Below, piece after piece: positions 41,266-49,111 of a stretch of DNA of 64,000 bases. The stretch's first letter is position 1, and each line of letters begins with the position of its first letter. Location: contig OZ243957.1 of assembly GCA_965214585.1 (NCBI GenBank), forward strand, positions 4,464,001-4,528,000, written 5' to 3'. The notes below the pieces were generated by a model. The model searched no databases, was not told the DNA's origin, and was given only the letters and a program-made list of their open reading frames with translations. The position numbers were made by a program, and so were the translations under genes. Origin of the DNA: JAHCHG01 sp965214585. Lineage in GTDB: Bacteria; Acidobacteriota; Blastocatellia; Pyrinomonadales; Pyrinomonadaceae.

Positions 41266-41979
41266 ATGAATATTTCCGTTATAGTGCCGACGCTGAATGA
41301 AGAATTTTCGATTGCAAAAACTCTCGACGCGCTTTTTGCTGTGGAAGGTATTTCGGAAATTATTGTCGTTGACGGCGGAAGTTCAGATAAGACGTTTGAA
41401 ATTGTTGAAAATTATAAAACTATCAAACTCGTCAAAACGGCAGAAGCAAATCGCGGAAAGCAGTTAAATGAAGGCACAAAACACGCTGGCGGCGACGTTT
41501 TCTGGTTTGTTCACGCCGACACGCGACCTGCGCCCGGATGCGGAAAACTGATTTGTAAATCACTAGACGACGAAAAAATTGTCGGCGGAAATTTTAAGAT
41601 AGTTTTTGACGGCAATGGAATTTGGGCGCGGTTTTTGAGCCGACTTTATCCGAAACTTCGCCGAATTAATTTGGTTTACGGCGATTCGGCTTTTTTCGTC
41701 AGAAAAGAAATTTACGAAAAAATCGGCGGCTTTGAAAGTTTGCAGCTTTTTGAAGATGTTGATTTGTATAAAAAAATCAGAAAATACGGGCGTTTTGAAA
41801 CATTAGATTCGCCCGTCGTAACGTCTTCGCGCCGTTTTGAAAACCGTTCGTTTTTATTCACGTTTGCGCGTTGGTCTTTGTTTCAAGGTCTTTATTGGCT
41901 CGGCTTTCCGCCGCATCTTTTGGCGAAAAAATATGAAGCGGTAAGAGAGAGAAGGGAAAAGGTGAAAGGTAAAGGGTAA
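41266..41979 (+). CDS. Family 2 glycosyltransferase (TIGR04283-like)
   Basis: 237 residues. GT2 pattern VIVPTLNEE, IIVVDGGSSD, a DXD-type FVHADTRPAP and the FEDVDLYKKI acid-base region. The length and the NRGKQLNEG and YGDSAFFVRK motifs fit the TIGR04283 group, which often occurs near radical-SAM/seleno-domain genes. Its last residues (REKVKGKG) come from an AAAGGTAAAGG word-repeat that continues past the stop, so the native end was probably altered. Confidence 0.85.
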   Translation: MNISVIVPTLNEEFSIAKTLDALFAVEGISEIIVVDGGSSDKTFEIVENYKTIKLVKTAEANRGKQLNEGTKHAGGDVFWFVHADTRPAPGCGKLICKSLDDEKIVGGNFKIVFDGNGIWARFLSRLYPKLRRINLVYGDSAFFVRKEIYEKIGGFESLQLFEDVDLYKKIRKYGRFETLDSPVVTSSRRFENRSFLFTFARWSLFQGLYWLGFPPHLLAKKYEAVRERREKVKGKG

Positions 41980-42064
41980 AAGGGAAAAGGTAAGATTGGA
42001 AAGGTGAAAAAAACTAAAATTTAAAATCGAATGGCATCTGATTTGCGTCGGTTATACTTTATAG

Positions 42065-43126
42065 ATGGAATTATACAATTTGGAAAAAAAAGAAAAGGGT
42101 GCTTTTTGGTGGGCGACTGCTTTGGGTGTCGGCTTGATTACGGCTTATACGGTTTGGGGAAAAGATCGTCCCGAATATGATTTTGAAAATAAAGTTGTAG
42201 TAATTACGGGCGGTTCGCGCGGTTTGGGATTGATTTTAGCCAGAAAATTTGCCCGAATGAATGCGAAACTGGCGATTTGTGCGCGTGATGCCGATGAACT
42301 GAAACGCGCCGGGCAGAATCTGAAATCTTTCGGCGCGGAAGTTTTCAGCCAGGTCTGCGATGTTCGGAATCAAAACGAAGTTGACAACTTTATCGAAAAT
42401 GTTTGTAGTCATTACGGACACACGGACGTTTTGATAAATAATGCGGGCGTGATTCAGGTCGGACCGCTTGAAGTGCAGACGAAAAAGGATTTTGAAGACG
42501 CGATGGCGGTTCATTTCTGGGGCGCGTATCACACGATGAACGCGGTAACGCCGAAAATGCGCGAGCGCGGCGAAGGAAAAATTGTTAATATTTCATCAAT
42601 CGGCGGAAAAATGGCTGTTCCGCATCTTGCGCCGTATTGCGCGAGTAAATTCGCGCTCGTCGGTTTGTCAAACGCGATGCGAAACGAACTTGCCAAAGAC
42701 AATATTGACGTGACGACGGTTTGTCCGGGTTTAATGAGAACTGGAAGCCACGTCAACGCAATTTTCAAGGGAAAAAATCAGTTGGAGTTTGCGTGGTTCA
42801 GCATCGCCAACGCTTTGCCGTTTGCTTCGATCAGCGCGGAAAAGGCGGCGGATGAAATTATAGAGGCGTGTCGCAGAGGCGAAGCGGAAGCGATTATTTC
42901 GATTCCGGCTGAGTTTGCGGCGAAGGCAAACGCGATATTTCCCGAATTAGTGGCGGGAATTTCCGGCATCATCAATCAGATTTTGCCCGGCGAAGGCGGA
43001 ATCGGCGAAGATTATGCTACCGGACTGGAAAGCACTTCGTTTGCATCGCCTTCAATTTTAACGGCTCTGCTCGACAAAGAATCACGCGAAAACAACGAAC
43101 TAAAGCCGGGCGAACAATTAAATTGA
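42065..43126 (+). CDS. Short-chain dehydrogenase with N-terminal membrane helix
   Basis: 353 residues. A hydrophobic helix near 14-30 precedes a classical SDR domain: ITGGSRGLG (about 48), NNAGV, a catalytic Ser in NISSIGG and YCASK. The C-terminal ~80 residues form an extra tail seen in several membrane-associated SDRs. Substrate unknown. A TATACT -10 element at 42053-42058 lies so close to the ATG that the message may be leaderless. First gene of a stress-type run up to 45819. Confidence 0.87.
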   Translation: MELYNLEKKEKGAFWWATALGVGLITAYTVWGKDRPEYDFENKVVVITGGSRGLGLILARKFARMNAKLAICARDADELKRAGQNLKSFGAEVFSQVCDVRNQNEVDNFIENVCSHYGHTDVLINNAGVIQVGPLEVQTKKDFEDAMAVHFWGAYHTMNAVTPKMRERGEGKIVNISSIGGKMAVPHLAPYCASKFALVGLSNAMRNELAKDNIDVTTVCPGLMRTGSHVNAIFKGKNQLEFAWFSIANALPFASISAEKAADEIIEACRRGEAEAIISIPAEFAAKANAIFPELVAGISGIINQILPGEGGIGEDYATGLESTSFASPSILTALLDKESRENNELKPGEQLN

Positions 43127-43165
43127 TTTTAAGTTACAGAACACAGAACAAGGGAAAAGAAAATT

Positions 43166-43954
43166 ATGGAAAACTACAAAGAAGAAAATTCATTGATAAA
43201 CACATTTACGACAACGGATACAAACGTCGGAACGAACGAGCGCATTGCTTCGCTGCTCGGCGGCGCGGGACTTATCGCTTACGGCATCTCGCGGAAAGAC
43301 GGTTTAGGCGCGGTTCTCGGAATTTTAGGCGGCGGTCTGGCACTTCGCGGAGCAACCGGGCATTGTCAGGTTTATCAAAATCTGGGAATGAATTCGAGCG
43401 AAGAAAGAGCGTTCAGTTCAGCTAAATCAAACAAAAAATCGAACAACTGGCTGACCGGAAAGGTCGAAGTTACAAAATCCGTGACAATCAACAAATCGGC
43501 GGAAGAATTGTATAAATTCTGGCGCGATTTCGAGAATCTGCCGCAATTTATGAAGCATCTCGAATCGGTTAAAAACGGCGGCGGCTTGTATTCGCACTGG
43601 AAGGCGAAAGCACCTCTCGGTTATTCGGTTGAATGGGACGCGGAAGTTACGAACGAAGTTGAAAACCGTCTGATCGAATGGCGTTCAAAGGAAGGCGCGG
43701 ATATTCCGAATTCCGGGAAAGTCGAATTTAAACCGACGAAAAATCGGGGAACGGAAGTAAAAGTGGATATGAAATATCAGTCGCCGGGCGGAAAACTCGG
43801 CTCAATCGTCGCCTGGATTTTCGGCGAAGAACCGAGCGTTCAAGTCGCAGAAGATTTGAAACGATTCAAGCGTCTGATGGAAGCCGGAATGAATCTGAAA
43901 GTCGAAGGACAGCCTTCGGGACGCTCGCCGCAGGCGAAAAAGGCAAACGCCTAA
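43166..43954 (+). CDS. DUF2892 plus SRPBCC (polyketide cyclase-like) protein
   Basis: 262 residues. The N-terminal part (about 20-75: NERIASLLGGAGLIAYGISRKDGLGAV...GATGHCQVYQNLG) is the two-helix DUF2892 type; residues ~95-245 are an SRPBCC/START-like ligand-binding fold (VEVTKSVTINKSAEELYKFWRDFENLPQFMKHLESV). Such fusions are common in stress clusters with DUF2945 and DUF3140. The ligand is unknown. Confidence 0.87.
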   Translation: MENYKEENSLINTFTTTDTNVGTNERIASLLGGAGLIAYGISRKDGLGAVLGILGGGLALRGATGHCQVYQNLGMNSSEERAFSSAKSNKKSNNWLTGKVEVTKSVTINKSAEELYKFWRDFENLPQFMKHLESVKNGGGLYSHWKAKAPLGYSVEWDAEVTNEVENRLIEWRSKEGADIPNSGKVEFKPTKNRGTEVKVDMKYQSPGGKLGSIVAWIFGEEPSVQVAEDLKRFKRLMEAGMNLKVEGQPSGRSPQAKKANA

Positions 43955-44078
43955 AATTTAATAATAAAAACACGGCAAATGCTGATGATCTCAGATTATT
44001 ATTTTTTGTATGATTGAATCAATCGGCAGTTGTTCGTGTTTTTATTTCTCAAAACAAAATATCAAGGAGGGTTAAAAT

Positions 44079-44288
44079 ATGTCAAAAAATTTGGAAAAAG
44101 GCGATAAAGTCGAGTGGAATACGTCGCACGGGAAAACCGAAGGAACGGTTAAAAAAAAGCTGACTTCGGAAACGGACATCAAAGATCATCACGTCGCGGC
44201 TTCAAAGGAAAATCCCGAATATTTGGTTGAAAGCGACAAAAGCGGAAAAGAAGCGGCGCACAAACCCGAATCACTCAAAAAGAAGTAA
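44079..44288 (+). CDS. DUF2945 (HVA1/Tudor-like) small protein
   Basis: 69 residues with AAGGAGG ~9 bp upstream. KGDKVEWNTSHGKTEGTVKKKLT is the conserved core of the DUF2945/HVA1 family, a small basic beta barrel. It is followed after 2 bp by the DUF3140 gene; the two families are frequent partners. The role is not established; DNA or chromatin-like binding is suggested by the charge. Confidence 0.88.
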   Translation: MSKNLEKGDKVEWNTSHGKTEGTVKKKLTSETDIKDHHVAASKENPEYLVESDKSGKEAAHKPESLKKK

Positions 44289-44290
44289 AA

Positions 44291-44635
44291 ATGAAAGACG
44301 AAGATAAGGAAACCATTAAAGATTTTAACAAAGCGGTAAATATGACCGCGAGCGAAATTTCCGATTGGCTCGAAACCGACGAATCGAAAGAGGTCGGCGA
44401 CAAAGGCGAAGACGATAAAGGCGAATCAATCGGACATCGTTCGGGACGGCGCATTATTAAAATTTTAGAAAAAAACAAGGGCGAATATACCGACGACGAC
44501 ATCGAGCATATGCAAAAGGTCGTCGGCTATATTCATCGCCATCGGGCGCAAAAACCGGACGGCGATATTACAGATACGAATTGGCGTTACAGCCTTATGA
44601 ATTGGGGAAATGATCCGAAAAAGGGAGACGAATAA
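44291..44635 (+). CDS. DUF3140 family protein
   Basis: 114 residues, highly charged. It matches the DUF3140 pattern: FNKAVNMTASEISDWLET, GHRSGRRIIKIL, DDIEHMQKVVGYIHRHRAQ and DTNWRYSLMNWGNDP. Co-transcribed with the DUF2945 gene before it and the alcohol dehydrogenase 5 bp after it. Biochemical role unknown. Confidence 0.9.
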   Translation: MKDEDKETIKDFNKAVNMTASEISDWLETDESKEVGDKGEDDKGESIGHRSGRRIIKILEKNKGEYTDDDIEHMQKVVGYIHRHRAQKPDGDITDTNWRYSLMNWGNDPKKGDE

Positions 44636-44640
44636 AAATT

Positions 44641-45819
44641 ATGAAAGCACTATGTTGGTATGGAAAACACGATGTTCGGGTAATGGATGTGCCTGACCCG
44701 GAAATTATGAATGATCGGGACGCGATTATAAAAATCACGACAACCGCGATTTGCGGCTCTGATCTGCATTTGTATAACGGTTATATTCCGACGATGCAGG
44801 AAGGCGATATTCTCGGACACGAATTTATGGGCGAAGTCGTCGAAACGGGCAAGGACATTAAGAATTTGAAAAAAGGTGATCGCGTCGTCGTGCCGTTTAC
44901 AATCGCCTGCGGAAACTGTTTTTTCTGCAATCGTAAGATTTGGTCGTGCTGCGACAACTCGAACCCGAAACCGGGAACGGCTGAAACTCTTTACGGTTTT
45001 GCGCCGTCTGGACTTTTCGGTTATTCGCATATGATGGGCGGTTTTGCGGGCGGACAAGCCGAATATGTGCGCGTTCCGTTTGCCGATGTCGGTCCGATCA
45101 AAGTTCCTGAAACGCTTTCGGACGAGCAGGTTATTTTCTTGTCGGATATTTTCCCGACGGGTTATCAGGCGGCGGAAAATTGCGACATTAAAGAAGGCGA
45201 CACGGTTGCCGTTTGGGGCGCGGGTCCGGTCGGACAATTTGCGATAAAATCGGCTTTGATGCTCGGCGCGGAAAAGGTCATTTCGATTGACCATTATAAA
45301 GAAAGATTGGATTTAGCGACGGAAACGAGCAAGGACGACAGAGTTGAAACGATAAATTTTGACGACACGGAAGTTTACGACAAACTCAAGGATTTGACCG
45401 GCGGGCGCGGTCCCGATGCCTGCATTGATGCCGTCGGACTCGAATCTCACGGAACTTCGCCCGACGCTCTGCTCGATTGGGCGCAGGTTTACACATATCT
45501 GGAAACTGGTCGCCCGCACGCGCTGCGTCAGGCGATTTATTCGTGTCGCAAAGGCGGAACGGTTTCGATTCCCGGCGTTTACGGCGGATTTTTGAATCAA
45601 TTTCCGATGGGCGCGGCATTCGGCAAAGGTTTGACGTTCAAAATGGGACAAACCGATATGCACAAATATCTGAATCCTCTGCTGGAGAAAATCGAAGAAG
45701 GCGCGATTGATCCGACGTTTGTTATCTCGCACCGTATGAAATTAAGCGAAGCACCAATTGCTTACGATAAATTCAATACAGAGAAAAACGATTGGCGCAA
45801 AGTTGTGCTAACTCCATAA
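44641..45819 (+). CDS. Zinc-dependent alcohol dehydrogenase (formaldehyde-dehydrogenase-like)
   Basis: 392 residues. The catalytic zinc ligands are in ICGSDLHLYNG and GHEFMGE, the structural zinc cysteines in CGNCFFCNRKIWSCC, and the NAD site is VWGAGPVGQFAIKSA. The YSHMMGGFAGGQAEYVRVP and LTGGRGPDACIDAVG segments are typical of the glutathione-independent FdhA-like branch. It probably detoxifies aldehydes. Last gene of the stress-type run, followed by a family-2 repeat. Confidence 0.92.
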   Translation: MKALCWYGKHDVRVMDVPDPEIMNDRDAIIKITTTAICGSDLHLYNGYIPTMQEGDILGHEFMGEVVETGKDIKNLKKGDRVVVPFTIACGNCFFCNRKIWSCCDNSNPKPGTAETLYGFAPSGLFGYSHMMGGFAGGQAEYVRVPFADVGPIKVPETLSDEQVIFLSDIFPTGYQAAENCDIKEGDTVAVWGAGPVGQFAIKSALMLGAEKVISIDHYKERLDLATETSKDDRVETINFDDTEVYDKLKDLTGGRGPDACIDAVGLESHGTSPDALLDWAQVYTYLETGRPHALRQAIYSCRKGGTVSIPGVYGGFLNQFPMGAAFGKGLTFKMGQTDMHKYLNPLLEKIEEGAIDPTFVISHRMKLSEAPIAYDKFNTEKNDWRKVVLTP

Positions 45820-45834
45820 ACCAATCGAACAAAT

Positions 45835-45980
45835 GGAACGCCGTCCATCCTGGCGGCAACAAACGCGCTAAGCGTTTGAATAAAGCCGGCATATTTTAAA
45901 AACTTATCTTAAAACTTTAGAGTTTGCCGACTTTATTTTCGCGCTGTCGCGCTCATTGCCGCCAAGATGGACGGCGTTCC
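45835..45980. repeat. Palindromic element, family 2, copy 3
   Basis: In the 352-bp gap 45820-46171. Same terminal inverted repeat as at 19297 with one mismatch (CATCC for CATCT in the left arm) and the internal AAACGCGCTAAGCGTTT palindrome. Confidence 0.9.
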
Positions 45981-46047
45981 ATAAATAATTTCCCGCCGAA
46001 CTTCTCATAAAAACTCAACTCGTGATAAGATTTTTAATTCCCTGTTC

Positions 46048-46122
46048 AGAGTAACGGCTTGAGCCGTGAAACCGTCGTGCTTCGCAGGCGTTTTCTCACG
46101 CATAAATGCGTTGCTCTAAACG
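46048..46122. repeat. Degenerate palindrome, AGAGTAACGGCTTGAGCC type
   Basis: It begins AGAGTAACGGCTTGAGCCGTG, like the element at 10672, and ends with TGCGTTGCTCTAAACG. It fills the rest of the gap before murA. Confidence 0.6.
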
Positions 46123-46171
46123 TAAGACAATCTAAATCAAGCCAAAAATCATTTTGTGCTTTCAAACGATT

Positions 46172-47470
46172 ATGGACAAATTTTTAATTCGCGGCGGCAC
46201 ACCGTTAAAAGGCAAAATCGAAATCAGCGGTGCAAAAAATTCCGCGCTGCCGTGTCTGGCGGCAACGCTTCTGACTTCCGAAACCGTAACTCTGCACAAT
46301 GTGCCGTATGTGCGCGACTTGATTACGCAGAGGCGTTTGTTGGAAGATTTGGGCGCGACTTGTTTGACTCCCGAACTGCACACGCACAAAATTTCGGCTT
46401 CAAACATAGAGATTTTTGAAGCACCGTATGAACTCGTCAAAACAATGCGGGCGAGCGTTCTCGCGCTCGGACCTCTGCTTGGAAGATTCGGGCAGGCAAA
46501 AGTTTCTCTGCCCGGCGGCTGCGCTATCGGAACTCGTCCGATTGATCTGCATTTGAAGGCGTTTGAAAAACTCGGCGCGGTAGTTTCACTCGAAGCGGGC
46601 GATGTCGTCGCTCGTGCGCCGAAAGGCAGGCTTGTCGGCGCGACAACAAATTTTGAAAAGGTCAGCGTTACCGGAACGGAAAACGTAATGATGGCGGCGG
46701 TTTTGGCGCAGGGAAAAACAACGATAAAAAATGCCGCACGCGAGCCGGAAATTGAAGATTTAGCCGATTTGCTGAATAAAATGGGCGCGAAAATTTCCGG
46801 CGCGGGAACGGAAACAATCGAGATCGAAGGAGTCGAAGATTTGGGCGCGGCGGAACATTCGATAATTCCAGACCGCATCGAAACCGGAACTTTTATCGTC
46901 GCGGCGGCGATTACAAAAGGCGATCTCGAAATTTCAAAATGTCAGCCGAAACATCTGCAAGCCGTTATCGAAAAACTGCGCGAAACAGGCGTAGAAATCG
47001 AGGAAATTGACAAAACGACTTTGCGCGTCAAATGCGGTGATAAAATGCTGCAAGCAAAAGACGTAAAAACCGAACCGCACCCGAAATTCCCAACCGATAT
47101 GCAGGCGCAGTATATGGCTCTGATGACGCAAGCCGAAGGAACTTCCGTTGTTAAAGAAACAATTTTTGAAAACCGTTTTATGCACGTCGGCGAACTCGTC
47201 AGAATGGGCGCGGACATCCAGATTTCGGGCAACGAAGCGATTGTCAGAGGCAAAACCGAACTCAACGGCGCACCCGTTCAGGCATCTGATTTACGCGCTT
47301 CCGCTTCGCTCGTTTTAGCCGGACTCGCGGCAAAAGGCGAAACAATTGTTGACCGCGTTTATCACATTGATCGCGGTTACGAACGAATCGTCAGAAAACT
47401 CAGTTCAGTCGGCGCGGACATCGAGCGAATTGTGGAAAACGGAAAGTGGAAAACGGAAAATGGAAAATAG
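46172..47470 (+). CDS. murA: UDP-N-acetylglucosamine 1-carboxyvinyltransferase
   Basis: 432 residues from the ATG of MDKFLIRGG. Motifs: ISGAKNSALPCLAATLL, the catalytic Cys in LPGGCAIGTRPIDLHL (about residue 117) and RMGADIQISGNEAIVRG. MurA moves enolpyruvate from PEP to UDP-GlcNAc in the first committed step of peptidoglycan synthesis; the Cys at the active site predicts fosfomycin sensitivity. The C-terminal VENGKWKTENGK is coded by a GGAAAANGGAAA word-repeat, an extension beyond the usual end. Confidence 0.95.
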   Translation: MDKFLIRGGTPLKGKIEISGAKNSALPCLAATLLTSETVTLHNVPYVRDLITQRRLLEDLGATCLTPELHTHKISASNIEIFEAPYELVKTMRASVLALGPLLGRFGQAKVSLPGGCAIGTRPIDLHLKAFEKLGAVVSLEAGDVVARAPKGRLVGATTNFEKVSVTGTENVMMAAVLAQGKTTIKNAAREPEIEDLADLLNKMGAKISGAGTETIEIEGVEDLGAAEHSIIPDRIETGTFIVAAAITKGDLEISKCQPKHLQAVIEKLRETGVEIEEIDKTTLRVKCGDKMLQAKDVKTEPHPKFPTDMQAQYMALMTQAEGTSVVKETIFENRFMHVGELVRMGADIQISGNEAIVRGKTELNGAPVQASDLRASASLVLAGLAAKGETIVDRVYHIDRGYERIVRKLSSVGADIERIVENGKWKTENGK

Positions 47471-47531
47471 TTTTTTATTATAAGAAAAAGTTCGGTGATT
47501 CGTCGGGGAAATTTAGTTGTAAATTTTAATC

Positions 47532-47630
47532 TAAAATATATTTGATATTTGATAGATGAGTCGAGTCCTAAAAAGTTGCCGCGCAATAAAATTATCATTT
47601 ATCAAATATGAATTGTATTTTGGTTTTTTT
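47532..47630. repeat. AT-rich inverted element, AAAATATATTTGATA type, copy 2
   Basis: The 340-bp gap 47471-47810 holds AAAATATATTTGATATTTG...ATCATTTATCAAATATG, related to the element at 38954. The rest of the gap shows only the promoter of the next gene. Confidence 0.6.
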
Positions 47631-47767
47631 TAATTTATTACATTTGAAAATATACACCCACCTGCGAGGTAGTAAATTTGTGCCGAAAAATCCGCACTTT
47701 TCTGGTTCAATTGACAATTAAAAATCAACCGTCAACCGAATCTTTCCCCGCGCTTTTCCAAATTCCT

Positions 47768-47796
47768 TTGTCCGAATCCGCCATTTGTGGTTTAAT
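47768..47796 (+). promoter_or_regulatory. Promoter of the HIT-family gene
   Basis: TTGTCC (47768-47773), a 17-bp spacer and TTTAAT (47791-47796). The predicted start of transcription is ~8 bp before the ATG, leaving a very short leader. Confidence 0.5.
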
Positions 47797-47810
47797 AGAT
47801 TTTATCCTTT

Positions 47811-48155
47811 ATGAGTGAAAAAGATTGTATATTTTGCAAAATTGCGGCGGGCGAAATTCCGTCCGAAACGGTTTATGAAGACGATGTTTGTGTAGCGTTC
47901 AATGATCTGCATCCGCAAGCACCGACGCATATTCTGGTTATTCCGCGCGAACATATCGCTTCGCTGAATGAAGCGGAAAACAAGGAAACGCTTGGACATA
48001 TTCTTTTGAAATTGGCGGACATCGCCCGCGAGGAAGGAATCGCCGAAGACGGTTATCGAACGGTGATAAACACCAACAGAAACGGCGGTCAAACCGTTTT
48101 TCATCTGCACGCGCATTTGCTCGGAGGTCGTCCGTTCAGCTTTCCTCCCGGATAA
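47811..48155 (+). CDS. HIT-family (histidine triad, HINT-like) protein
   Basis: 114 residues. CIFCKIAAGEIPSE at the start and the histidine triad HLHAHLLGG near residue 98 are diagnostic of the HINT branch, which hydrolyses nucleoside phosphoramidates such as adenylated amines. Cytoplasmic. It precedes a TPR lipoprotein gene by 21 bp and may share its message. Confidence 0.94.
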   Translation: MSEKDCIFCKIAAGEIPSETVYEDDVCVAFNDLHPQAPTHILVIPREHIASLNEAENKETLGHILLKLADIAREEGIAEDGYRTVINTNRNGGQTVFHLHAHLLGGRPFSFPPG

Positions 48156-48176
48156 AAATTAACGGAAATTCAAGTT

Positions 48177-48992
48177 ATGAAACGCATTATCTTAAATTCA
48201 CTTTTCGGCGTAACCGTTTTGTTTCTAACCGCTTGCGTAAACAGCGGCGAAGCGCGAAACGAGAATGTAAATGTAAATCAGGAAGTAAATTCCGCCGAAA
48301 ATATCAACAGCGAAAATACTAATGTTAATACCGATTCGGGTGAAGTTCCGACATTTACCGACGCGGACGAGGCTTTTGCCGAAGGCGAAAAGTATTTTGA
48401 CCAAAACGAAAACGAAAAAGCGATTGACGCTTTCAGGCAGGCGACGAAACTGAATCCCGAATTAGCCGAAGCGCATTTTAAACTCGGTATTGCTTACGCT
48501 TTGGTTGAAAGTTTACAGGAAACCGAAGCCACGCCGACTCCCGAAACTGACGCAACGCCGACTCCGAAACGCAAAAAAAATAAAAAAGATAAAAAAGAGA
48601 GACGGGAAGCGCGGACAAAATCGGAAAAATCTTTTGAAAACGCCGTTACCGCATATAAAAATATTATCAAAAAAGAGCCGAAAAATGCGAGCGCATTTTT
48701 CAATATGGGACGCGCTTACAGCAAATTGGGCGACGACAAAGAAGCGAGAGAAGCTCTGGAAAAAGCCGTCAAACTCGAACCGGAAAACAGCCTCTATCAA
48801 ACCGAACTCGGCGCGGTTCTGATCGAATTTGCCAAATATGACGATGCCGTTCGCGCTCTGAAAAAAGCCGTCCAGCTTGACGAAACGAATTTGCAGGCGG
48901 AAGAACTTTTAGAAGAAGCCGAAGCGGGCAAAAAGCGCATTGATTTCGGCGTAGATAAAATAATCGAAGGCAAAAAAAGAGGCGACGGATAA
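48177..48992 (+). CDS. TPR-repeat lipoprotein
   Basis: 271 residues. Lipobox FLTAC (Cys20), an Asn/Glu-rich linker (25-60), TPR units at about 61-105 and 160-245 (AFAEGEKYFDQNENEKAIDAFRQA; ASAFFNMGRAYSKLGDDKEAREALEKAVKLEP). Between them is a very basic insert (TPKRKKNKKDKKERREARTK) after Thr/Pro repeats. TPR domains bind partner proteins in the envelope. The partner is unknown. Confidence 0.88.
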   Translation: MKRIILNSLFGVTVLFLTACVNSGEARNENVNVNQEVNSAENINSENTNVNTDSGEVPTFTDADEAFAEGEKYFDQNENEKAIDAFRQATKLNPELAEAHFKLGIAYALVESLQETEATPTPETDATPTPKRKKNKKDKKERREARTKSEKSFENAVTAYKNIIKKEPKNASAFFNMGRAYSKLGDDKEAREALEKAVKLEPENSLYQTELGAVLIEFAKYDDAVRALKKAVQLDETNLQAEELLEEAEAGKKRIDFGVDKIIEGKKRGDG

Positions 48993-49111
48993 ACGGAAAA
49001 ACCCGTCTGTTTCTAAAAAACACACGCCAAATTCATTTTGTGTCAACTTGACAATCGAGCCGTTAAAAAGGACATTTTAATTGTCAGCAAATGTCTGCTT
49101 TTTATAGGCTT

